From Chionoecetes opilio (taxonomy: Eukaryota; Arthropoda; Malacostraca; Decapoda; Majidae), in contig JACEEZ010011002.1 in assembly GCA_016584305.1 (NCBI GenBank), positions 1-64,000 on the forward strand: 64,000 nt of DNA. The letters are read 5' to 3'. The notes beneath the pieces were generated by a model that did not search any database, had not been told where the DNA came from, and saw only the letters and a program-made list of their open reading frames with translations. Made by a program: the position numbers and the translations under genes. Positions 45,346 to 56,946 of this stretch are shown in pieces (within the stretch, counting starts at the first letter, position 1; each line of letters opens with the position of its first letter).

Positions 45346-46655
45346 ACCTACTACGGTCTACCATTCTTCCTTCAAATCCTCGGACCGATGGAAGTCTCAC
45401 TATCAACCTTTCCATCGGTAAACTTCGCCCGCCCGATCAAACGGTCAAACCGTGACCACAGATTTTAGAACGGCTAGCGCTCATGATCTGGGGAAAGGGT
45501 TCCATATGTTTTTATATCTGGCTTAATGACCCCTTTTGTAGTCGCATACCATAGAGCAAGTATGACATGCATGCAACACTACCCATGCACGCCACAGGTG
45601 GAGGAAATCTTGAAGTTTACAGGAACTACCTCTACCTCGTGTAGGTCTCACGGCCTCTTGTTGCTTCCTTATTTTCTTATGTTCTTATGTAATCGAACAC
45701 GTGACGTCACAGGTGTCAACAACAAGGTCCCGCCGCCGCGCTGTACGAGTGAAGTGTCTTGTATGTCCGCTTATTTCCTTCACTATACTGTCATTTTACA
45801 TTGCTGGCAGCTGATGTGTAGTGTTATTATTACTCCTGAAGGACTGGTGCAGGTATGTGGTGATGGTGGTGGTGGCAGGAACATGAACATGGTGTATTGT
45901 ATCCAGTGGTGGATTAAGGGTGTATTGGGCCCAGGCCATGGATCCGAAGACAGGTTGCTTTAGGTATGTTGCTAACAACATACCTCTATTTCTACACCCC
46001 GGTTCTGTTAGAGAGGGAGAATTACGCGCCCCCAAGAGTCTGGTGAAGTCTTTGCAACTGTAAAGAGGTAGTTATAACTATGCTATCAAGCAGGCAGAGA
46101 GTTCCTATGAATGATGCACATAACACTGAAATATAAATGTCTATTTTGTAGATGTGTGGAGCTTGGCAATTTTGGATACATTTTTTTTATCACAGTAATC
46201 CTCAGATTTTTGAACGAGACTTTATTTTTTATACATTTAGATTTTTTTTTTTCTTTCCAAGGAATCTTTTAATTTATTTAAAGGCCTGAATCCTTTGCGT
46301 CCACATGTGTGTCACCCGGCTTTCCCTTGATGCGCGCACACAATCGTAACTCAACAGTGAGGGGATGAATGGTACCCATAGATCAATGCTTATTGCTGTC
46401 ACCGTCACCACTGGCTTCACTCTCATTCTTCTGAGACATGTTAGGATCATTAATTAAATATCTATAAAACCACAATTTGTATTTACACAGTTTTTTTTAT
46501 TAAGGACATGTTAGGATCATTAATTAAATATTTATAAAACCATAATTTGTATTTACTTAGTTTTTTACTGAACTGTGATATTCTGTAACTTGTAGCTTAT
46601 ATGTAAGTAGGGGAAGTGCCTGTAGCTATAAAAGTTATAACATATTCACTTTCAG
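45346..46655. other. Intergenic with a short tandem duplication
   Basis: 46438-46505 and 46506-46572 are two copies of 'gacatgttaggatcattaatt ... tttacttag'. At 45903, 'cagtggtggattaaggg' looks like a hAT-type terminus without a clear partner. No gene is seen. Confidence 0.5.
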
Positions 46656-46764
46656 ATTATAGTGCTGTAAAGGATGTCACTCCAGCTCGCCCAAGGATAA
46701 CCGTGGGAGTAGAGGGAGTGCCGCCTCTGCCCTGCCTGCTGGTGATGCATGCAGACAGCGGCAG
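46656..46764 (+). other. Possible orphan exon
   Basis: Open between an acceptor (cactttcag) and a donor (cag|gtgagag). The frame reads YSAVKDVTPARPRITVGVEG then VPPLPCLLVMHADSG. The splice sites look reasonable and composition is less AT-rich than the flanks, but I recognise no domain and cannot find partner exons. The opposite strand is also open here. Confidence 0.3.
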
Positions 46765-47115
46765 GTGAGAGGCGGGTCGGTGGGGCAACATGGCGGCGAC
46801 GTGCATCATGAAGCAGGTGGAGGAGCGCCACGTGCCAATGAGATCACAAAGTGCGTCTGGTCGCCCAAGATGGATCTGGGGGCGCATTTTCGAACACTGC
46901 TAAGATGATCTTAGGGGACTAAGAACATCTTAGCGCTAGTTGGACATTTTCGAAAGCAAATTTCGCTCCGTCTAGGACGGCGGAGCGAGTGTAGGTTACG
47001 CAAGGGTTGGGGTCGCCTAAGCCCGCAATTTTCTCCGTCACCACAACAACAATGGTTATATTATTGATTATATATTATATATTTTAGACTATATATAGTA
47101 TATTAGGCTGTATAT

Positions 47116-47116
<1 letters not shown>

Positions 47117-47177
<61 letters not shown>
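47117..47177. repeat. (AT)n microsatellite
   Basis: About 60 bases of pure TA. The Tyr-Ile open frame is an artefact. Confidence 0.95.
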
Positions 47178-47184
<7 letters not shown>

Positions 47185-47785
47185 AATCTGTACCGGGAAG
47201 TGTGGTACATAACTTGAATATAGTGAATAGAGGCAGGGCAGGAACATGAGATGAGATGCTGGTGGCGGGCGTGTTGGTAGCGTCGGTTGTGGTAGCCGTG
47301 GCACGAGCGGCAGGCTCAGAGGAGTGGTGTGGTCAACACGTGTTCTGAGGTCTGTCTATGTCTACCGAGAGTCTCTTAAAATATGCGTGCATGGGTATGA
47401 GGAATAATTACCAACTTGTAAGACAGAAGATGAATATATTTCTCAGCAGAAGTGGAATACAGGAACAGTGGAATATATGTTGGGCGTGGGCGGCACACGT
47501 GGCCGCCCCCGACGAGACGAAGCCGTATGCGTGACCTATGAGTGAAGAGTGAGTGTCGAGTTGAGTGTGGTCTGCCGGGCAGACGCGTCAACCACCTTTA
47601 TAGACAGATCAAGGAGCGCGGAGAAAAGACACCTGGCTAATGGGGGCGTGACAAATAGGAAAATTCCTCTAAACAGCTGCCTAGTCGGCGTAGGTCAAAA
47701 GAAGGTGCTAAGACAGTAATTGGAGAGTAATTGGAGGGAGTACACCTACAGTACAGTACATATATATATATATATATTTACAGTA

Positions 47786-48360
47786 CACACAACCCTCGTT
47801 TTCCCGGACTAATAGGGGGGAGCACTGGTTCGGGAACCGCAAACGTCCGGGAATCGCAACAGTCCGAGGCCATTACTCACCCCGGACGTTTATCCTACTC
47901 TAGTATTTACTGTCCGGCAACCGCCAATATCAGCTACCCCGCCCCGGACTTTTACGTCACTTTGTTGTTGTTTTTAGTGCTGTGAGGATCCCTTGGGGAA
48001 CACTATGTGCCCTGGTGATGTCCTATGATGCTATCACAGGCGCTGTAGTTGATCTGTCTTCCTCAGGAAGGCACAGGTGAGGCGGATGACAGCGTGTTGC
48101 CGGGAGGGGTGTGTGTCTTGGAGAGTGAGTGTCGTGTACCCAAATGTAAACAATACAAAAGCTGAGCATGCTGACACCCGGCGGGAGGCGCGGACACTGA
48201 CCAGGTGTGACAGGAGACGCTCGGACCGCCGGACAACTTTGTCAATTTACGGACGGGACCAGGCATTAGTCCGGGACTCTGACATATCCCCGGACCTCTG
48301 ATTTTGACCGGCAAATCCGATATCCGGGAAATGGAGGTCCGGGAAAACGAGGGTTGTGTG
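47786..48360. mobile_element. pogo/Tigger-like MITE with perfect 24-bp TIRs
   Basis: TA at 47784-47785 and 48361-48362. The TIRs are identical over 24 bp (47786-47809 and the complement of 48337-48360) and begin CACACAACCCTCGTTTTC. 'ccggac/ccggga' words continue inside both ends. 575 bp with no transposase. Confidence 0.93.
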
Positions 48361-48772
48361 TATATGAAAAATATGGTGCCCCCCCGTTTTTACACCCCTT
48401 GTTCTGCCACTGTTAACCGGTGAGGTTAGGTTAATTAATAAGCTTCTTGGGTAGGTGGTGAGATTAGGTTAACGGTGAGATGAGATCATTAGGAGATGAG
48501 GTTAATGGTGAAAACCCTGTTTGGGGTGGGCTGGGTGGACTAGATATGGTTTCTAGTTTATGGTTTCTATCCTGGCTGGGATATTGTTTGATGAGGTTAG
48601 TACGTTGCTTTTCTCGTAAATCACTTTGGATCTTGTCTCTTCACCAGAAAACCCTGCCCACCAGCAGCCCCAAGCTTGCTGGGGGAGAGGGATATCTTAA
48701 AAAAAACGAAAAAAAAGGGTAAATTTCCAGATGATTGATTTAATGCCAAAAAAAGGTGAATGTGTCAGAAAT

Positions 48773-49063
48773 TTCCAGATGAACACCTACTTCCTTTGGT
48801 GGACGAAACTTCTTTTTTTTTCTGGTGGGTTTTGATGTTTTGAATTAATCTGGTAACCAGTTATGTCGCAAATAACTTTTTTTTGTGATTTGAAACACAA
48901 ATGACAAAAACTAATTGAACCTAACCGAACCTATACCTAACCTAACTATATAAATAAAATGATTTGCGACAGAAACGGTTAGCAGATTAATTATAAATGC
49001 ATCAAAACTCGCCAGAAAAAAAATATTTCGTCCACCAAAGTGAATTCGGTGTTCATTTGGAAT
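48773..49063. repeat. Foldback repeat with about 105-bp arms
   Basis: 48773-48879 ('ttggtggacgaaacttc', 'ctggtgggttttgatg', 'ttaatctg', 'gtcgcaaat') is mirrored at 48957-49063. The loop contains TTAGG-like words in complement. Confidence 0.85.
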
Positions 49064-49100
49064 AATACCTAAAAGAGTCTGGATTTCCAAAGGGAATGAT

Positions 49101-49204
49101 GGAGTCACTGAACTTCCCCATCAAGGTGCTCTTATTCTGCTTCACAGCCTCCACCAGGACAAACAGTTCCCTGCTGGTAAAGTTGAGTTTTTCTTGAACG
49201 TTTT
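49101..49204 (-). pseudogene. Myb/SANT-like DNA-binding domain fragment
   Basis: One minus-strand frame reads ENVQEKLNFTSRELFVLVEA then VKQNKSTLMGKFSDS, matching the N-terminal half of the Myb/SANT-like (Myb_DNA-bind_5 type) domain found in host regulators and in the accessory protein of Harbinger transposons. The usual second half (the K..W..I region) is missing: homology ends after FSDS and the frame then runs into unrelated sequence. Its position inside a TIR element suggests an accessory-protein relic. Confidence 0.6.
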
Positions 49205-49226
49205 CCTGTGGGCTGCTTCATGGTCA

Positions 49227-49500
49227 CTACACTGAAAAACACACTCTATCACACTTTACCATACCCCCAAATACACTCAAACACACTCTTAACACCCCTA
49301 ACACACTACCACATACCGTAACATACTTAAACCCACCCAAACACACTCTATTACCCTCAAACACACACTCACACACCCACACACACACACCCCGCCGGTG
49401 TGTTGAGTGATGCATTTGGGGGCCCCCCTCTCTTGGGGGCCGGGGGGCGATTTTAAACAGCCCCCCCCCCCCCCCCCCGCCCACCCACCCTTAGTTACGC
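49227..49500 (-). repeat. CA/CACAC-rich tract and C-run at a transposon-like end
   Basis: 'aacacactc' words with a C-run at 49461-49480, ending ttagttacgccactg, which on the minus strand is a cagtggcgtaac-type hAT terminus. The partner end was not found. Confidence 0.5.
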
Positions 49501-49601
49501 CACTGATTAGTAGTCGTCTTAGCCCGGTATAACTAAGCAGTTCTTAGGATGCTAAGAAGGTGTAGTTTAGAACCCCTTCGAAAATGCCCCCCCTGGTCGC
49601 C

Positions 49602-49790
49602 ATTGCAAACATCAAAGGTAAGGCGCCAGGACCATTAGGACTTTTGTTATACATGTAGTTATGTTTTAATTATAAGGTAACCAATTATTTTATTACAACT
49701 GCAAACATCAAAGGCAAGGCACCAGGACCATTAGGCTTTTTGTTATAGTTATGTTTTATTTATAAGGTAACCAATTATTTTATCACAACT
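49602..49790 (+). repeat. About 95-bp tandem duplication
   Basis: 'gcaaacatcaaagg' through 'aaccaattattttat' occurs twice head to tail (49604-49695 and 49700-49785). Confidence 0.85.
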
Positions 49791-49819
49791 GCTACCCTCT
49801 TAGACCACTCACCTACATA

Positions 49820-49927
49820 TTAAACTGATAATGTTTGCTGCTGCTGGAAGGTGTAGAAGAGGCGGATGACAGTGTTGTCGTGAGGGATGGACGCCAGTAG
49901 GGTGGGCATGGCAAATAGTACACGGTC
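49820..49927 (-). other. Possible exon remnant
   Basis: The minus-strand frame reads DRVLFAMPTLLASIPHDNTV then IRLFYTFQQ before a stop. It looks protein-like (balanced amphipathic composition). A diverged relative of its middle ('tgtcatccgcctc') lies at about 48067-48100 inside the pogo-like MITE. No domain is recognised and splice sites are weak. Confidence 0.3.
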
Positions 49928-50698
49928 TTATGTCATGTATTTGAGGCTCGTGAAATTTTCATATAGATTCTTGCCAACATGATTTTTTAGCTAACATGGG
50001 GGTATGGGGAGCATGAAAAGTGATGTTGGCATTTTTTGTAATGTCCTCTTGATACTTTTTAAGCATGGGGAACGGAGGTGGGGTAGTAGTATTTTCGAAG
50101 TCAGTTTTGACCCAAAAATTTGTGTGATTGGTGTTGTTAAAGTAATTATTATCCCTCCAATACGTGATTCATCAACATTATGCACAGCAATGCCAAGTAA
50201 ATAGCAACTAAAGTTACTAAACCAACTAAATAGTGAGTTATATGAAGTTTAACGTCGCGTCAGCATTTTATTAGACTATATTGCGATTATCAACGGTTTT
50301 TGAAACTTGGGGTTAGGTGTATTCAGTCACAGACAGCTTCACACACCCAATGCATATATGGTAACGCTATGACGCCTCGACCTACTGACCCCTGGGCCCA
50401 AAGACCGACACACTTCCGCTGTACCTCACCTTCACCAAGTAAATAGTATTTCCAATTAAAATCCACATCAGCGATACCCGATGTGCGATATTCGCGTATT
50501 TACCATTGTATATTTTCTTATGTTCGATAATATATATATAATGTGAAGTCTTGCAAATACATTTATTTTCATTTGTTTATAATTGCATGGACATGTTCAG
50601 GGTGAAATTACATTACTAGGAAATAGAAGTCCACACTAAAGATGTGGAACGTGTCCAAGCTCGCACAGGCTAAAGTTAACTTTTTAAATACCCTCACC
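49928..50698. other. No gene seen
   Basis: AT-rich with short frames only. Confidence 0.4.
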
Positions 50699-50702
50699 TT
50701 AA

Positions 50703-51921
50703 AGTAATCGTCCAGACCCAATTTTTTTTTGCCGAATTATGTTGAATGTACATTCAAAACACCTAATCCACCAAAAATAATTGATTTCCAGGCCTTATTT
50801 CCGTAAAAACACGACTTTTGTAAAAAGCGCGCGAAAAAAAATATCTTCCCTCCAACAGGGCTACGACTGTTATTGATGACGTCAGAACAGGGACGCCCGC
50901 AGACACTCTGTCTGACACCTGTCGGCAAATGTTATGATGAGCGATTGTACTTCGCTGTCAGACAGTGAATCTGTCGCTGTGACAGATATAGAGTACGATG
51001 CTCAATCTGACACCGAAAGAAATGACGCTGGTCGCGTATACTATGAGGAAAACGAACCTCAGATTGTCATGGGATCCTATATGTTTGAGCCCGAGTACGA
51101 GGTGGATGAACAGGTGTTAGCAGAGCCTGAGGTTCAGCAGGAGGACCTGGCACTTCTCCAAAATGTGGATTGGTAAATAAAGTTAAACCATGTGTGTGTG
51201 GGAATCACAATGAAGGTACTTTCGAGAAAATCCTATGGTTAGTTTTGGAGCTACAGTCAAACGTCATTACTCGGAAACCACATACTAGCATTAACTACAG
51301 CATAGAGTTGGAAAATATGCGGGCGGGAAGGCAGAAAGTGTGACAGCCACACCACCACAGGGTCTCTCACCACAGGGCACGCCCACTCCACAACTGGTTT
51401 ACTTGGTTTACTTGGTCTTGTTAAGAGGCAAAGCCTCACAGTCGTGGTGGTCCACCGCTACCCTCACTACACACCGTTTCTCAACACAACTGCTCGCCCC
51501 AACACACTAGGCGTGTATCACCCTACACACGCCACTCCTTTCCGTGTGCAAACTTTTCTCGAAAGGCACAGCTGTCTTGCTGCACCCATAAAGGATGCAT
51601 GCATGTGGCATATAGCAAAAAAAATCTATCAGAAACACCCAAATATCTTCAAGTACTATATTTATCTCTGTGTTTACGTGCCTCTCTGATCAAGCGCGGG
51701 AAGATGAGCCTCCCTGATGCTACGTCACCGAGCCTGAGCCTGAGCGTCCGCAAACCTTGAGAGCGTTTTGAAAACTCGGGGAATTTGCAGATTTTGATTG
51801 CGGATTATTTCAAAACGGCTGACTGGATACAAAAAGTGACGACGTATTGTTGATATACTCGTTAATGGCTATGATTTGAGTGCATTAAATCAGGAATGAT
51901 GAAATGGTCTGGACGATTACT
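50703..51921 (+). mobile_element. TTAA-flanked element carrying a P2RX7-like first exon
   Basis: TTAA at 50699-50702 and 51922-51925. TIR AGTAATCGTCCAGACC and its exact complement. A 1219-bp body with no transposase; the TTAA target points to the piggyBac or Kolobok side. A solo end of the same family is at 12814-12985. Confidence 0.9.
50934..51172 (+). pseudogene. P2RX7-intracellular-domain-like first exon
   Basis: The open frame (MMSDCTSLSDSESVAVTDIE and on) is very acidic, then reads GSYMFEP, an acidic spacer and LLQNVDW. This matches the start of proteins with a P2RX7 C-terminal-type domain, where PY.FEP is followed by N.DWC.CG.C. The frame leaves the domain exactly at a donor (gattg|gtaaat at 51173), so NVDW plus one spliced codon would be followed by the cysteine motif in a second exon. 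No second exon is found before the element ends. It is probably a captured exon rather than a gene. The UGA/UAA seen just after is intronic on this reading. Confidence 0.55.
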
Positions 51922-52069
51922 TTAAAATACTTCTATTACAACCTGACCTAACCCAACCTAACGTTCACCATCCCCTTCTTTGATTTTCTTTACTTTTTAC
52001 AAAGAAAAGAAAAGTGCTAAATTGTTCTTGAAAAAAAGTTATAAAAAAAAGTTATAAAAAAAATGGTGT

Positions 52070-52855
52070 AGTGATGGCGGTGGTGATGGTGGTTGTTGTA
52101 GTGATGGTGGTGGTTGTGGTGATGGTGGTGATGGTGATGGTGATGGTGGTGGTGGTGGTGGTGTGGTGGTGGTGGTGTGGTGGTGGTGGTGGTGGTGGGT
52201 GGTGTGGTGTGGTGGTGGTGTGTAGTGTGTGGTGATGGTGGTGGTGTGTCGTGGTGTGGTGTGTGGTGGTGGTGGTGTGGTGGTGGTGATGGTGGTGGTG
52301 GGGTGGTGGGTGGTGGTGGTGGTGGTATGGTGATGGTGTGGTGGTGGTGGTGGTGGTGGTGGTGTGTGTGGTGGTGGTGGTGGTGGTGGTGGTGTGGTGG
52401 TGGTGTGGTGGTGAGGTGGTGGTGGTGGTGGTGGTGGTGGTGGTGGTGTGGTGGTGGTGTGGTGTGGTGGTGATGGGTGGGTGGTGGTGGGTGGTGGTGA
52501 TGGTGGTGGTGGTGTGGTAGGTGGTGGGGGTGGTGGTGGTGGTGGTGGTGGTGTGGTGGTGGGTGGTGGTGGTGGATGGTGGTGGTGGGTGGTGGTGGTG
52601 GTGGTGGTGGTGGTGTGGTGTGGTGGTGGTGGTGGTGTGGTGGTGGTGGTGGTGGTGGTGGTGGTAGTGTGGTGTGGTGGTGGTGGTGTAGTGGTGGTGG
52701 TGGTGTGGTGGTGGTGGGTGGTAGTGTGGTGATGGTGTGTGGGGGTGGTATGGTGGTGATGGGGTGTGTGGTGGTATGGTGGTGATGGTGGTATGGTGGT
52801 GGTGGTGGTGGTGGTTGTGGTGGTATGGTGTGGTGTTGGTGGGATCGTGTTCATA
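52070..52855 (+). repeat. (GGT/GTG)n trinucleotide tract, about 0.78 kb
   Basis: Nearly all units are GGT or GTG with sporadic GAT and GTGT. Long open frames on both strands (Val/Gly/Trp; Pro/Thr/His) are repeat artefacts. Confidence 0.97.
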
Positions 52856-53228
52856 TTGTTAATGCGAATCAAGCTCCAAGCGAGCGAAGGGAGCTTGGGC
52901 AACTCCTCGCTGTACCCACGGCTGAAATGGCATATTTAACACCTCACACACCCTACCACGTATATAACACCATGCTAACCCTAAATAACACCTATAACGG
53001 CATTAGAAACACGAGTTATAGTGGTTATATGAGGCCTAACACAAGCAGCAGTGTCTGAGTCTTCTTCTTCTTCTTCTTCTTGTGACCTTAGTCGCTTAGT
53101 ATCGCTTCATAGGTCCTCTTCCACTTCGTCTCCTTCGTTAACAAAACTTGTTAACTCTTCCCCTGTTTATTTCACCTGGGAAAGACATTTTTATCAGTTT
53201 TCAATCCTTTGATTATTATCATCCTAAT
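52856..53228. other. No gene seen; CTT run
   Basis: A (CTT)n run at 53059-53082 and an 'agcgagcgaag/cttcgctcgct' word near 52875, shared in inverted form with 53745. Confidence 0.5.
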
Positions 53229-53600
53229 TCATTGTCTATTTTGTGTTCTGATCTCCCAACACTGCGTTAGGAACATTTTGGTGAGGTTTACAATACTTTC
53301 AGTTTCCTTTCTGTCCCCATACAGCCCTAACACCGTACACAGGGCCCCGTCTTTCTGCTCTAGTCTCCTGTCCCACTCCTCTCTGCCTAGGACTATTACT
53401 ATTGACGCTATAAGCTTTTCCCTCTGACTCCTATACTTGTTGCATTCCACAATGACATGTTCTACAGTTTATTTCTCTCCTACCCTGCAGCTACAATTCT
53501 GGTTCTCCAGTTCCCTGTTCCTTCCGTTGACTTCCAAGGTGCCTGTTCTTGCTTTATAGAGTAACTTACTACCCCAGTCTCCTACATGCCAGGTCACCCC
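53229..53600 (-). pseudogene. C-terminal tail of a non-LTR retrotransposon ORF
   Basis: On the minus strand the frame reads SKLLYKARTGTLEVNGRN, then a cysteine-rich ENQNCSCRVGE, a stop, TVEHVIVECNKYRSQREKL and on to VLGREEWDRRLEQKDGALCT. The order C-x-C...H..C then a helical tail is the usual end of a LINE ORF2. One in-frame stop is visible. The upstream RT is absent. Confidence 0.7.
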
Positions 53601-53904
53601 CTCTGGTTTCTGTTTCCACCTGTACTACTGCAACGTTGATTTCCTGGCCATTCCTTCCTGCTAATTAACTAGCCCATTATTCTCAATTTTCTTTTTGATA
53701 TCTATTATATCAGGATATAATTGATATAATTTTTGTCCAAGCTCGCTTCGCTCGCTTGGACAAAAATTGTTTTGAATCAAATATATGTATTTGCTTTTAA
53801 AAGTATGTCAATATCAAAATATTCTCCATACATAAGGATAAAACATATAGATGTAGTTCTAGAGAAGAGACCCTAGTTGAGCTGGATGTGCTTGCATCAA
53901 GTTT
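53601..53904. other. Short intergenic stretch with a hairpin
   Basis: 'tttttgtccaagctcgcttcg' and 'cgctcgcttggacaaaaat' form a hairpin at about 53731-53769. Confidence 0.7.
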
Positions 53905-55054
53905 TCAGTCCGAGTCAGAATCATCATCATCAGACCCTGTGACATCTACGTTTCTGCAAGCATCTGGATCACACTTGCAAAGTTCCGTACATGGCATATC
54001 ATGTTCTCTGCAGGAACAACGACCACTGCATTGGCTTTTTGTGCATCCACACCTGACCAATTGGAGGATAGAATCCGGAGCTAGAGGAATTCTGCTGAGT
54101 GTTGGGATGTAATCTCCTTCTGGTATACTGATGTTCCATCCTAAGTCAGTGGGTGAGCCGACATCCATAATTGGTTTGAGTGCCTGCCTCCAGATGATAC
54201 ATTGATAATATAATGTGCGCGACGAATATGTTCATGAAGTGAACCTTTAGTAGGAGGTAATTTCTCTGTGCCTTGTTGGGTTCTAAGACCTCGGAAGTGG
54301 TACCATCTAAGTGCTGCTGCTGTGGTCAGATCAACGCTCTTAGGACTCAATAACTTGCAGATCAGTTCCTCACAGCGATCTAGTACACCCAGTGAGGGTT
54401 CTTGGTCCCTTCCTAGCTGACCAAGAGCACCGATGACATCATCACCACAGAGTTGAAATGTATTCCACCATGAAGTCTTGCTCTTGCCGAATATCCGTCC
54501 AGTGGTGTCACATCCACCGATGGCATGAAAACCAAGGAGAGCTTCAGCACGACTTTCAGCAAGTGCGCGGCGTATATGTAATAGTAGTATTGTTCGTCGA
54601 TTAGTTCCTGTACCCATTATTATAGCTGCATCGTCACCTAGAACTGGTTGATGATGTTGGCCAGTACCATCACGTCTGTGTCTGGGGAGTAGATATGAAC
54701 CGTGAGTCCAAGCTTGTGTGCTTCAGAAGCATAGAATATCAGTAACGTGTCAGCTTCGTCATGCGTACATGCTGGTAATTCGACCCCATCACTTGCTGGG
54801 CTGTTGCATAACATCTCGACAGGTGACGGTGGTGATGTCTCCAGCGCAGCGTTCGATCACTTCCTGTGCCAGGTATAACGTAATCAGCTCTTTCGTCTTG
54901 GTAGTACTGAGGAATTTGGTGAGATCTTTAATGCGCGTGTGGCTATTGACTTTGTATTCAATGGTCTGGGAGGCCTTTCCTGTGGCACGGCGTTTTCATG
55001 TGATCTCTTTCAGCGAAGACTGCTTGTATTGATCGAATGCGACATAGCTCTTGG

Positions 55055-56946
55055 CAGGGGCGTAGTTAGGCCTGGGCATTGGGGGCTGTAGCCCCGAATG
55101 TTTTATGAATATCCCCGGATCTCAAATACCTTTTTTGTAGTTTAAAAATGTATTATTATATGTTTTTTCTCACAAGAATAAGATAAGCTCTGACTGGGGC
55201 CAACATAAATTAAATTTTTGTAAAAAACAAGATATTTGGTTAGATGTTACTTAGCGTATGCTGATGACATCCTTTTTATGAGCAGGACATGAGAGGTGGA
55301 GAGAACAGAGCAGATGAGGAGTGCATGACAGAGGAGACACCAAAAGACTTTTGGAGAGGTGAAGAAGAGAATATCAGATGGACAAGACACACAGTTAACA
55401 GAAGTGCATTTTTTCCAAGTGCATTTTTTTGTGTGTCCTTGGCCAGTCCTTTGTGATGTAAAAATATATAAAAAGTAGTTATAAGACCGAGGTTGGTCAG
55501 ATTTCAGTACTGAACAAAGCATTGGGAATATACAATCTATATGACTGCTTCATCACGCCAAAGCTCTCTTTTTCTTAGGGTTTTACTCCTACTGATGAAA
55601 ATAAAAATAATAACGAAGTTGAACCCCAACTCAGATTGTCTTAATTTTATTTTAATTTCATGTTTCGAAAGTTATCCTAAGCAAATTACTGGAGCCTTTT
55701 GGTAGAGCACAGTGTCTCACATCTTATTTTCATTATACTCATAAATAAATTTAAAATTATCCTGTAAAAATTTAAAGATCTCTAGGCTGGGCTCAGCCAA
55801 AGCCGTCTCTATGTAGGAAGCCTGCGTCTGGGAGGCGAGATGGACGGTGACGCCATCATCAGAGTCGGCTCCACGGACCACAAGTCAGTAGTAATTTCCT
55901 ACCTAATATATATTTATCAGTATAAAAGATATACAGTTATCTTCGGAAATGTTTGTTCTATAATATATCAAATAAAAAACCGTAAAACACACTAAAGAAA
56001 TGCCATTATGAGACTCAAGAAATATGCATGAACTTAAAACTCTTCGCCATTTAATATTTTGCTCAAAAACATTTTACATGGAGAATATCAATAGAAGCTG
56101 AATTTAATTAGCTTTCCATTGATATATTTCGTGTTCTGATAAATGAATTAGAACCATACATAAATTAGCGTTAACTACATAAATAACATCATCAATCTGG
56201 AAAAATTACCCGATTTCATGATCTTTTTAATTAATTAACGCTAATTTATGCATGCTGCTAATTCATTTATCAGAAAAGAAAAATATCAATGGAAAGCTAA
56301 TTAAATGCCGCTTTTATTGATATTCTCCATGTAAAATGTTTTTGAGCAAAATATTAAATGGCGAAGAGCATATGTTCATGCATATTTCTTGAGTCTCATA
56401 ATGGCATTTCTTTAGTGTGTTTTAAGGTTTTTTATTTGATAATATTATAGAATAAACATTTCCGAAGATAACAGTATATCTTTTATACTGATAAACATAT
56501 ATTAGGTAGGAAATTACCCGATTTCATGATGTTATGTATTTAGTTAACGCTAATTTATGCATGCTGCTAATTAATTTATCAGCAAACAAAATATATTAAT
56601 GGAAAGCTAACTAAATTCCGCTTCTATTGATATTCTCCATGTAAAATGTTTTCGAGCAAAATATTAAATGGCGAAGAGTTTAAGTTCATGCATATTTCTT
56701 GAGTCTCATAATGGCATTTCTTTAGTGTGTTTTATGGGTTTTTATTTGAGAATTTTAAGAATAAACATTTCCGAAAATAACAGTATAACTTTTATACTGA
56801 TAAACATATATTAGGTAGGTAAACTTGTCATCTCGGTGGCCTCGTACAGACTCCGTCCGTGACGTCATCAATCTCAGGCGCAGGCATTTACATACAGACG
56901 GCTTTGGCTCAGCCCCCAATGGTTCAAGATCCTAAATTCGCCCCTG
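55055..56946 (+). mobile_element. hAT-like MITE with RT scrap, copy 2, enlarged by a nested element
   Basis: Flanked by gctcttgg at 55047-55054 and 56947-56954; ends caggggcgtagttag and cgcccctg. It is the inverted relative of 22438-23199 and carries the same AYADDILFMSR box, here on the plus strand at about 55253-55290. Without the nested 55799-56905 element it would be about 0.78 kb. Confidence 0.92.
55799..56905. mobile_element. Nested TIR element built of the 18.6-kb AT-rich repeat
   Basis: Ends aaagccgtct and its complement, with similarity continuing inward ('gcctgcg.ctg'). ggctcagcc duplicated at 55790-55798 and 56906-56914 (8 or 9 bp, depending on the boundary). The body has one inverted (55905-56165) and two direct (56150-56510 and 56512-56820) copies of the repeat seen at 18619-19015. 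Confidence 0.88.

Larger units (their letters stand above)
46878..49592 (-). mobile_element. TIR element carrying a Myb/SANT-like fragment
   Basis: The ends gggggcgcattttcgaa and the complement of ggggggcattttcgaa, each followed by clusters of CTTAG words, resemble PIF/Harbinger-type termini. 'ctggtcgcc' occurs beside both ends (46856-46864 and 49593-49601), although 13 bp inside the left flank, so the target duplication is uncertain. Inside are an AT run, a pogo-like MITE, a foldback repeat and the Myb-like fragment. No nuclease frame was found. Confidence 0.55.

Noticed and set aside
49227..49484. 85-codon Gly/Val/Cys frame
   Set aside because: Translation of CA- and C-rich repeat sequence.
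52039..52902. 287-codon Thr/Pro/His frame and Gly/Val/Trp frames
   Set aside because: Translation of the GGT/GTG repeat.
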